Assembly (NCBI GenBank): GCA_025964405.1 | Contig: JAOPYW010000224.1 | Coordinates: 1-11,435, forward strand | Reading direction: 5' to 3' | DNA from: Thermoleophilia bacterium | Lineage (GTDB): Bacteria > Actinomycetota > Thermoleophilia > Gaiellales > SKUG01 | Length of the DNA: 11,435 bases | Shown here: positions 6,845-11,435 of the stretch, one piece after another | Position numbering within the stretch: position 1 is the first letter of the stretch | How the letters are laid out: each line of letters starts with the position of its first letter | Program-made: the position numbers and the translations under genes | The notes under the pieces: generated by a model | The model's database searches: none | What the model was told of the DNA's origin: nothing | Seen by the model: the letters and a program-made list of their open reading frames with translations, nothing else

Positions 6845-6874
6845 TGAAACACCGGCGCCCCCGGCCGGCGATAG
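6845..6874 (+). promoter_or_regulatory. Candidate alternative-sigma promoter (TGAAAC ... GGCGATAG)
   Basis: TGAAAC (6845-6850) and GGCGATAG (6867-6874) lie about 120 bp upstream of the unknown membrane-protein gene at 6995. The downstream box resembles the GCCGATAA -10 of sigma-28 (FliA-type) promoters, but the upstream TAAA is only approximated and the spacing is 2-3 nt longer than in enterobacteria. No ordinary TAnnnT box with a -35 was seen between thrB and 6995. This is a motif resemblance only. Confidence 0.3.
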
Positions 6875-6994
6875 AACGGCAGGGACTGGGTGCCATGTCG
6901 AGCCGGGACGCTCGAACACGGACCACCGCTCAGCCCCGTGGGACAGACAACCTTCAGGGACCGCCGGCGTCTGGCCGGTGACAGGGGACACGCC

Positions 6995-8296
6995 ATGGGA
7001 TCCGTGCACGCTTCGACGCGCCCGTCACTTCCGATCACTGCAGCCACCACGCGCGCAGCGGCCGCCGACGGCACGACCGCGACCGATGACGCCTCAGACG
7101 ACATCATCCTCACCGACAACACGGTGCAGAACACCTTCGACGGCATGGGCAACGTCACGGCGCAGGTGCTGCGCGACGTCGGCACCGTGAGCGGATTCGC
7201 CTCCGACGACCCCGAGGCCGGCTACCACCTCAACGGTGGCGCCATCGCCGGTGGCGTCGCGGTCGGCGGCGGCATCTCGGCAGTGGCCGGGCTCGCACGC
7301 GAGTTCAACAAGGTGTCGGAGGCCAACAACGTCTTCAAGGCCGGCGACATCCTCCCCGGTATCTTCCAGGGCGGCCCGGCCGTCGCGGCGAGCGCCGGGC
7401 TCAAGATCACGCCCACCCTCGTCTCCGCGATCATCGGGCCGGCGGCAGCAGACGGCATCACCGCCATCGCGCCCAACCTCGTGAAGAAGAAGATCGACGT
7501 CTCCAAGATCACCGACGCCGCCGAGAAGAAGAAGGCGACCGCGAACAACCAGTGGTCGACCTACTCGCGCATCGTCGCGGGCGGCGTCGTCGTCGGTGCG
7601 GTAGCACTCGGCGTCTTCCTCCTCAAGCCCGACCTCTTCAAGAAGTTCGGCACGAAGCTCGGCATCGACGGCGGGCTCGTCACGCAGCGCACGCTCCAGG
7701 GCACCACGCACGTGATCACCTCCAGGGGCAACACCGAGGTGCTCAAGGGCCTGCTCTCCGGCAAGGCCGAGATCGCAGCCGGACTCGCCGGCATTGGCAA
7801 GGCGCTCGCCAAGGGCGAGACCGCCCAGGTCGTCAAGACCGTCGGGGCGTCGGCACGCAGTGCGTCGACCTCGTGGCGTGCAGTGATCGGAGTCACCGGT
7901 GGCGTCGGCACCCTCCTGCTCGCCAACAAGGCAGCTGGCGCCGAGGGCGACGAGAAGCAGCACTACGCGATCGCGGCAGCCGCGGTCGGTGCGGCGACCA
8001 TCGGCGCATTCGGTGCTACCGGTGCGGTCGTCCGGGCCCTCGAGGGCAAGGGCGGCGCAGCCAAGGCCATCACCGGCTTCAAGCCCCTGTGGGGTCCCGG
8101 CAAGGTCGAGCTCGCCACCGAGGTCAACGGCCTCCCCGGCTGGATCAAGAAGATCAACTGGCAGTGGTTCAAGAACTACGGTGCGATCGCAGGCATCACC
8201 GCCGTGCCCGCGGGCACGGCCGCCGGCCAGTACTACAACATCTTCAACGGGGATCTCGACACCATCACCAAGACCGGCAGTCCGTGGCGCAAGTAG
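6995..8296 (+). CDS. Unknown multi-spanning, Gly/Ala-rich membrane protein (433 aa)
   Basis: Not recognised. A low-complexity, Thr/Ala/Asp-rich N-terminus (1-40) precedes several glycine-rich hydrophobic stretches at about 81-100, 122-150, 192-211 (the strongest, SRIVAGGVVVGAVALGVFLL), 297-312, 324-346 and 395-412. Basic or charged patches separate them: VKKKIDVSKITDAAEKKK (163-180), KPDLFKKFGTKLG (211-223) and GWIKKINWQWFKNYG (382-396). No cysteine, no signal-peptide cleavage pattern and no catalytic motif is visible. The ATG at 6995 is preceded by AGGGG 8 nt upstream; the longer open frame from 6890 would start with GTG, lacks such a site and reads through non-coding-like sequence. Nested terminators lie directly after the stop. 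The low-hydrophobicity, glycine-zipper-like helices could suit a pore, scaffold or compartment-associated protein, but no function can be assigned. Confidence 0.82.
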   Translation: MGSVHASTRPSLPITAATTRAAAADGTTATDDASDDIILTDNTVQNTFDGMGNVTAQVLRDVGTVSGFASDDPEAGYHLNGGAIAGGVAVGGGISAVAGLAREFNKVSEANNVFKAGDILPGIFQGGPAVAASAGLKITPTLVSAIIGPAAADGITAIAPNLVKKKIDVSKITDAAEKKKATANNQWSTYSRIVAGGVVVGAVALGVFLLKPDLFKKFGTKLGIDGGLVTQRTLQGTTHVITSRGNTEVLKGLLSGKAEIAAGLAGIGKALAKGETAQVVKTVGASARSASTSWRAVIGVTGGVGTLLLANKAAGAEGDEKQHYAIAAAAVGAATIGAFGATGAVVRALEGKGGAAKAITGFKPLWGPGKVELATEVNGLPGWIKKINWQWFKNYGAIAGITAVPAGTAAGQYYNIFNGDLDTITKTGSPWRK

Positions 8297-8301
8297 CGCT
8301 C

Positions 8302-8417
8302 GGCGCTGAGCGGCCGAATGGCTGCGTCGAACTTCGCGAGGGCCCTCGAGGATGGACTACACGTCCTATCCTCGGGGGCCCTCACTCGTTCTCCTTGCCC
8401 TTCGGCCGCTCAGCGCC
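8302..8417. repeat. Nested inverted repeat: 17-bp outer arms around a long inner hairpin
   Basis: The outer arms GGCGCTGAGCGGCCGAA (8302-8318) and its exact reverse complement (8401-8417) are 82 bp apart and enclose the long hairpin at 8338-8383. The whole element lies between the stops of two convergent genes (8296 and 8463). No target-site duplication is evident at its borders. It could be a double bidirectional terminator or the remnant of a small non-autonomous element. Confidence 0.75.
8338..8383. terminator. 20-bp inner hairpin, bidirectional terminator between convergent genes
   Basis: The left arm (8338-8357) and the right arms (8363-8366 plus 8368-8383) form 16 pairs (one G-U), a 1-nt bulge at 8367 and 4 more pairs closing a TACAC loop. 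On the plus strand a pyrimidine-rich stretch follows (8384-8400). It should stop transcripts from the 6995 gene and, with the outer arms, those from the minus-strand gene ending at 8463. Confidence 0.75.
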
Positions 8418-8462
8418 TCGGCGTGGTGGTCGGGAGGGTCCAGCTGGGCGCCGCTCGTTTGC

Positions 8463-9155
8463 TCAGGCGGCGACGGCGGTTGCCTTGAGGGCGTCGGCCC
8501 GCTCGCTGACCGCGAACTGGAAGGCGCTCCACGCGCCACCGATGCGCTCGAACGTGCGGTAGATCTGCCAGGCGGTCATGACGTCCTCGCGACCGCCACG
8601 CACGCGCTCCCAGTCACGGAAGCTCGGCAGGCGACCCGTGCGCAGCAGGAAGGCGGCGCCGTGCTCGATCGAGCGCACGAGGCGCTCGTCGCGTGACGGC
8701 GCATCGAAGCCGGCGAGTCGGAGCGCGTCGCGCATCGAACCGAAGGCCTTGATGTAGACGCCCCGGCTGGGCACGCTGCCACGCGCCTCCTCGATGTCCT
8801 TGGTGGTGGGGCGGCGCCCCAGCGTCTCACCGAGCGTGCGAAGCGCCAGGAGCAGCTCCTCGTTCGTCGCGCGGCGGCGCGGCATGAGGCCGGCCTCGCG
8901 CTTGGCTGCGTTCCAGGAACCGAAGTGGTCGACTACCGTCTGCGGATGGATCGTGCTCTCCGGGTCCTCCGCGAACTCGCGCATCGTGGGCGAGTTGCCC
9001 AGGCGGCGGGCGCAGTCCTGCAGCTCGGCGATGATCTCGTCGCGACCGTAGCGTCGGCGGAGGCGGCTCCGGAAGGCTTCGAGCTCGGCACCGTCCATGT
9101 CGAGGATGGCGGCGTAGATCGAGGTGGTCGGCTTGGGTGACGGTGACTGCTGCAT
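8463..9155 (-). CDS. Homing-endonuclease-associated repeat (HNH_repeat) protein, no nuclease domain
   Basis: 230 residues made almost wholly of three related blocks of about 55 residues: 37-90 (YGRDEIIAELQDCARRLG, then HFGSWNAAKREAGL), 96-150 (ATNEELLLALRTLGETLG, then AFGSMRDALRLAGF) and a diverged third at 157-216. The pattern of helix, LGrxPT, helix, FGSW-x2-A-x3-AGl is that of the HNH_repeat family found beside homing endonuclease domains and thought to bind DNA. No HNH, LAGLIDADG or GIY-YIG motif is present. A small DNA-binding regulator or a nuclease-less relic are both possible. The start is uncertain. The ATG at 9155 is taken; a GTG at 9200 would add 15 residues, and neither has a strong ribosome binding site. 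The gene converges with the membrane-protein gene across the nested repeat and has an unusual 5' region with hairpins. Confidence 0.85.
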   Translation of the reverse strand: MQQSPSPKPTTSIYAAILDMDGAELEAFRSRLRRRYGRDEIIAELQDCARRLGNSPTMREFAEDPESTIHPQTVVDHFGSWNAAKREAGLMPRRRATNEELLLALRTLGETLGRRPTTKDIEEARGSVPSRGVYIKAFGSMRDALRLAGFDAPSRDERLVRSIEHGAAFLLRTGRLPSFRDWERVRGGREDVMTAWQIYRTFERIGGAWSAFQFAVSERADALKATAVAA

Positions 9156-9215
9156 GAGGTCGCTCGCTGTTCGCTCGTGTGGAGGTGCGACGGGCTCCAC
9201 GACGGGAACACGTCA

Positions 9216-9237
9216 GACCGCCACGAAGGTGGCGGTC
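9216..9237. other. 9-bp perfect hairpin upstream of the HNH_repeat gene
   Basis: GACCGCCAC (9216-9224) and GTGGCGGTC (9229-9237) pair perfectly around GAAG. It lies 61 bp before the ATG at 9155 on the minus strand, so it would sit in the 5' leader of that mRNA if transcription starts upstream. It could be an operator or an RNA structure affecting translation. Confidence 0.4.
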
Positions 9238-9265
9238 GTCAGCGGGCGACTGGTAACGCAGGTGT

Positions 9266-9291
9266 GCAACCGATCAATCAATCACGGTTGC
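9266..9291. promoter_or_regulatory. Inverted repeat GCAACCG-(ATCA)3-CGGTTGC, candidate operator
   Basis: Perfect 7-base arms (9266-9272 and 9285-9291) flank a 12-base centre of three tandem ATCA units. The site lies between the divergent genes at 9155 and 9574. A regulator binding here could control either gene. It is called from sequence symmetry alone. Confidence 0.4.
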
Positions 9292-9374
9292 GGTGCCTCT
9301 GCAGTCAGCAGTCCGGCATCCAGATGGATAGTTTGTCGCTCGCTACGACCAACTAGGTTGTTCATGCTGTATCG

Positions 9375-9432
9375 GATGCAAACGGCAGAACCTTGAGCGC
9401 AAAGACGCAACAAGATGCAAACGCACAGGCAA
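9375..9432. repeat. Direct repeat GATGCAAACG and phased GCAA motifs
   Basis: GATGCAAACG occurs at 9375-9384 and again at 9414-9423. GCAA cores fall at 9378, 9399, 9407, 9417 and 9429, roughly on one face of the helix. This resembles a multi-site binding array, but the motif is short and chance is not excluded. Confidence 0.35.
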
Positions 9433-9573
9433 TCGCGCAGGAGGTGGCGCGAAGGTGTGCAGAACTGCACGCCGGGTGGTTCGACCGAGGTTCCATTTTT
9501 CTGACGAGTGGCGAGAATGTTTCCAGGCGTTCGCTGGGAGCGACGCCACGCGCCACCGCCCCGGGAGGGCCCG

Positions 9574-9756
9574 ATGACGACTGATACGCACCAGGATCCG
9601 CGCTGCGACGCCTGCGAGACCACGCTGGTTCGCGCAGGCGCGACCTGCCCCACCTGCGATCACGATGAGCACTTCGAGGGCGCGCAGCGCACGGCGCCGC
9701 CGATCTCGTCGAACTGGGTGCTCGGTACCGCCCCGAAGGTCAGCGTCCGCCCCTAG
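9574..9756 (+). CDS. Small zinc-ribbon-like protein (60 aa)
   Basis: The 60 residues carry two knuckles, CDAC (11-14) and CPTC (25-28), 10 residues apart, followed by DHDEHFEG, which has additional possible metal ligands. This four-cysteine layout is a short zinc ribbon. The C-terminal half (SNWVLGTAPKVSVRP) is short and possibly flexible. The ATG at 9574 follows GGGAGGG at a spacing of 6 nt. A longer frame from 9508 would include unsupported sequence. A role in nucleic-acid or protein binding is a family-level guess; the exact function is unknown. It converges with the DUF59 gene, with 40 bp between stops. Confidence 0.65.
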   Translation: MTTDTHQDPRCDACETTLVRAGATCPTCDHDEHFEGAQRTAPPISSNWVLGTAPKVSVRP

Positions 9757-9769
9757 GACGATCGCTGTT

Positions 9770-9782
9770 GGCGCGATGCGCC
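9770..9782. terminator. Short GC hairpin between convergent stops
   Basis: GGCGC (9770-9774) pairs with GCGCC (9778-9782) around GAT in the 40-bp gap between the zinc-ribbon gene and the DUF59 gene. It is the only stem there, but it is short and lacks a U-run. Confidence 0.25.
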
Positions 9783-9796
9783 GCGACGAGCCTCGC

Positions 9797-10114
9797 TCAG
9801 CCGATCCCGAGGATGAACTTCGCGTCGTCCGACATGCGATCGGGCGTCCACGCCGGGCTCCAGACGAGCTCGGGCTCCACCGTCTCCACGCCGGGCAGGG
9901 CGCGCACGGTGTTGACCATGCCCGCGGTGATCTCGGGGCCGGCAGGGCACGCCGGCGAGGTCAGTGAGTACGACAGCTTGACCTTGCCGGGCTCCGGGAA
10001 GGTGATCTCGTAGATGAGGCCGATCTCGACCACGTCCATGCCGAGCTCGGGATCCTCCACCTGGCGGAGTGCATCACGAACGGCGTCTTCTGAAGGCATC
10101 GGGTCAACGGTCAT
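9797..10114 (-). CDS. DUF59/MIP18-family metal-sulfur cluster assembly factor
   Basis: 105 residues, the full length of the single-domain family (PF01883; SufT and PaaD are members). QVEDPELGMDVVEIGLIYEI (18-37) is the family signature. SLTSPACPAG (50-59) carries the conserved Cys56, linked to cluster maturation in characterised relatives. The tail WSPAWTPDRMSDDAKFILG matches actinobacterial homologues, where this protein usually accompanies suf genes. No suf gene is in view, so it stands alone here. The ATG at 10114 is supported by the TACAAT -10 box exactly 6 nt upstream and by the absence of a Shine-Dalgarno sequence. It is divergent from the APH-family gene with only 55 bp between starts, so the two genes share regulatory DNA. 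Confidence 0.92.
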   Translation of the reverse strand: MTVDPMPSEDAVRDALRQVEDPELGMDVVEIGLIYEITFPEPGKVKLSYSLTSPACPAGPEITAGMVNTVRALPGVETVEPELVWSPAWTPDRMSDDAKFILGIG

Positions 10115-10120
10115 GTAGGC

Positions 10121-10126
10121 ATTGTA
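10121..10126 (-). promoter_or_regulatory. -10 box (TACAAT) for the leaderless DUF59 gene
   Basis: On the minus strand TACAAT is followed by GCCTAC and then the ATG at 10114. This is the same 6-nt box-to-start distance as at thrB. No ribosome binding site and no clear -35 are present. A leaderless transcript is expected. Confidence 0.7.
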
Positions 10127-10169
10127 GAGCGTCGCGCGATTCGAGGCGACGCGTCATGCTGCTGGTCAC

Positions 10170-11081
10170 GTGACGACGACCTCCACCCCATCGAATCCGG
10201 CCACGCCCGAGGTCACGCCCGCGCTCGTGCGATCGCTCCTCGCCGAGGTGATGCCGCTCCTCGCCAGCGAGGAGATCCAGCTGGGGAGCCGTGGCTGGGA
10301 CAACGAGATGGTGCGCATCGGCGACGGGCACGTGCTCCGGCTCCCGCGACACGCGAACGCGAGCCACCTGCTCCGCAACGAGCAGCGCTGGTTGCCCGAA
10401 CTCGCGGCCCACCTGCCGCTCCCCGTGCCCGACCCGATCGCGATGGGCACCTCGGCCGCCGCCTGGGCGCACCCCTGGTCGATCACGCGCTGGGCACCGG
10501 GCCGCCGTGCCGTCGACGTTCCGGTCGGCGAGCGGGGGCCGATGGTCGAACAGCTCGCTGCATTCCTCCAGGCGCTGCACGCGCCGGCGCCAGCCGAGGC
10601 GCCGCACAACCCCGTGCGCGGAGTGCCGCTGGGCGCACGGGCCGCCATCATGGCGCGCCAGCTCGGCGAATGGGGTCATCGGGTCGATCCGCGTGACCGC
10701 GCGATGTACGAGACGGCATGGCGCGACGGCCTCGATGCTGCCGCGCACGTCGGAGAGCCGCAGTGGATCCATGGCGACCTCCACCCGCTCAACATCATCG
10801 CAACCGACGAACTACCGGCTCGTGTCGCCGCCGTGATCGACTTCTCAGACCTCGCGCAGGGCGACCCGGCCACCGACCTCGCGGTCGCTTGGTTCCTGTT
10901 CGGCGCGGATGACCGCGCGCGACTCCGCGGCCTGCTCGCGGCGAGCTACGACCCCGCCACGTGGGTGCGCGCTCGGGCGTGGGCGGCGCAGCTGGCGCTG
11001 GTGTTCCGTTGGCACCCGAAGAGCGACGACGCACTGCACGCCGCAGGACGCCACACGCTTGACCAGATGCGCCTCGACTGA
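10170..11081 (+). CDS. Aminoglycoside phosphotransferase (APH)-family kinase
   Basis: 303 residues with a protein-kinase-like APH fold. RGWDNEMVRIGDGHVLRLPR (41-60) is the N-lobe, with Arg57 at the place of the usual ATP-binding Lys, as often seen in this subfamily, and Glu71 as its likely partner. PWSITRWAPG (102-111) is the hinge. WIHGDLHPLNII (199-210) is the catalytic loop with Asp203 and Asn208. VIDFSDLAQGDPATDLA (222-238) carries the metal-binding Asp224. Such enzymes phosphorylate small molecules (aminoglycosides, macrolides, choline, homoserine-like alcohols). The substrate cannot be read from the sequence, and a resistance function should not be assumed. The start is GTG at 10170; an upstream ATG at 10155 runs into a stop. 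No Shine-Dalgarno sequence is seen, so the transcript may be near-leaderless. A hairpin follows the stop. Confidence 0.88.
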   Translation: MTTTSTPSNPATPEVTPALVRSLLAEVMPLLASEEIQLGSRGWDNEMVRIGDGHVLRLPRHANASHLLRNEQRWLPELAAHLPLPVPDPIAMGTSAAAWAHPWSITRWAPGRRAVDVPVGERGPMVEQLAAFLQALHAPAPAEAPHNPVRGVPLGARAAIMARQLGEWGHRVDPRDRAMYETAWRDGLDAAAHVGEPQWIHGDLHPLNIIATDELPARVAAVIDFSDLAQGDPATDLAVAWFLFGADDRARLRGLLAASYDPATWVRARAWAAQLALVFRWHPKSDDALHAAGRHTLDQMRLD

Positions 11082-11108
11082 GCCGCCCACCGCTCCCCCG
11101 AAGACACC

Positions 11109-11136
11109 AGGGGCCCCGCCGGATGACGAGGCCCCT
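11109..11136. terminator. Hairpin between the APH-family gene and rho, convergent terminator
   Basis: AGGGGCC (11109-11115) pairs with GGCCCCT (11130-11136), with two further C-G/G-C pairs possible inside after a mismatch. It lies in the 74-bp gap between convergent stops (11081 and 11156) and can serve both genes. No U-run is seen. Confidence 0.55.
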
Positions 11137-11155
11137 CGATCGAACCTCGGCCCAC

Positions 11156-11435
11156 TCAGCCGGCGGCAGCCTGGCGCTGGGCCTGGTTTCGACCGATCGC
11201 GTTGAGGAACTGGTCGTTGGTCTTCACTTCCTTGAGCTTCGAGAGCAGGAGCTCGAGCGCGGCCGGCGGCTCGAGCTGGTGCAGCACGCTGCGGAGCTTC
11301 CAGACGAGCACGGCCTCGGCGGGCTCCATGAGGAACTCCTCGCGACGCGTGCCGGTGCCGCCACCGATGTTGATCGCGGGGAAGATGCGCTTGTCGGCGA
11401 GCTTGCGGTCGAGGCGCAGCTCCATGTTGCCGGTG
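11156..11435 (-). CDS. rho: Transcription termination factor Rho, C-terminal part (5' end outside window)
   Basis: The minus strand is open from the window edge to a stop at 11156-11158 and gives the last 92 residues of Rho. TGNMELRLDRKLADKRIFPA, then GTRREEFLM, then KLKEVKTNDQFLNAIGR is the highly conserved end of the hexameric RNA-dependent ATPase domain. It includes the R-loop region before GTRREE and the final helices. A short QAQRQAAAG tail follows. Rho unwinds RNA from stalled or untranslated transcripts and ends transcription. In many actinobacteria rho follows hom-thrC-thrB in the same direction; here it points toward them and is separated by five other genes. Confidence 0.96.
   Translation of the reverse strand, partial: TGNMELRLDRKLADKRIFPAINIGGGTGTRREEFLMEPAEAVLVWKLRSVLHQLEPPAALELLLSKLKEVKTNDQFLNAIGRNQAQRQAAAG

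Larger units (their letters stand above)
9156..9573. other. 418-bp divergent intergenic region with repeats and lower GC
   Basis: No supported gene is seen. Between the HNH_repeat gene (minus) and the zinc-ribbon gene (plus), GC content falls to roughly half in about 9300-9440, against about 70% around it. The stretch holds a 9-bp hairpin (9216-9237), an inverted repeat around three ATCA units (9266-9291) and a 10-base direct repeat within a series of GCAA motifs (9375-9432). A weak TTGTCG/TAGGTT pair (9333-9338 and 9354-9359, 15-bp spacer) could be a plus-strand promoter. A 63-codon frame from a TTG at 9393 lacks a ribosome binding site. Confidence 0.6.

Noticed and set aside
9470..9500. GGTTCGACC resembling a tRNA T-arm
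   Set aside because: The flanking bases do not form the T-stem, and no acceptor, D or anticodon arms are found upstream.
9393..9584. 63-codon frame from TTG in the lower-GC region
   Set aside because: It has a TTG start without a ribosome binding site and no recognisable domain, and it overlaps the better supported zinc-ribbon start. It may be worth a conservation check.
10170..11081. Antibiotic-resistance gene call for the APH-family kinase
   Set aside because: The fold is shared by many kinases of metabolites. No residue pattern of a specific resistance class was recognised and no resistance cassette surrounds it.
1..11435. CRISPR array, complete insertion sequence, rRNA or prophage genes
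   Set aside because: No regularly spaced repeats, no second IS end, no rRNA signature and no phage structural or integrase genes were seen beyond the transposase tail.

Overview
The window is high-GC DNA with the codon use and gene content of an actinomycetote. A hom-thrC-thrB cluster with rho close by is the usual actinobacterial threonine locus. Two genes (thrB and the DUF59 gene) start exactly 6 nt after a TAnnnT -10 box, the pattern of leaderless actinobacterial transcripts. A deep-branching class (Thermoleophilia or Acidimicrobiia) is my guess, from the free-standing homing-endonuclease-associated repeat protein and overall style. Sequence inspection alone cannot settle the taxon.

Layout. 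Positions 1-132 are the 3' tail of an IS481-like transposase. Next, on the minus strand, come a site-2 protease (166-999) and a membrane protein with a RodZ-like HTH, one membrane segment and a LytR_C domain (1122-2510), separated by a 15-bp hairpin terminator. That protein is divergent from the threonine genes, and a 7-6-7 palindrome lies in the 185-bp gap. hom (2696-3991) and thrC (3988-5130) overlap by 4 nt and must be co-transcribed. A 730-bp interval follows with a candidate promoter, a long leader, a small proline-rich ORF (5539-5805) and a strong terminator. The last base of the terminator stem is the first base of a -10 box that appears to drive leaderless thrB (5861-6778).

The second half is accessory in character. 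It has a 433-aa glycine/alanine-rich multi-spanning membrane protein of unknown function (6995-8296), a striking nested inverted repeat (8302-8417) between convergent genes, and a protein made of three homing-endonuclease-associated repeats without a nuclease domain (8463-9155, minus). A roughly 400-bp lower-GC regulatory stretch with several repeats follows, then a 60-aa zinc-ribbon-like protein (9574-9756). A DUF59/MIP18 Fe-S assembly factor (9797-10114, minus) is divergent from an APH-family kinase (10170-11081). The window closes with the C-terminal 92 residues of Rho on the minus strand (11156-11435, running off the edge).

How the genes work together: hom, thrC and thrB make threonine from aspartate semialdehyde. 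Hom reduces the aldehyde to homoserine, ThrB phosphorylates it and ThrC converts the phosphoester to threonine. Rho, normally directly downstream of thrB in many actinobacteria, is here about 4.4 kb away and inverted, so the second half looks like inserted or rearranged material. I found no CRISPR array, tRNA, rRNA or complete mobile element.
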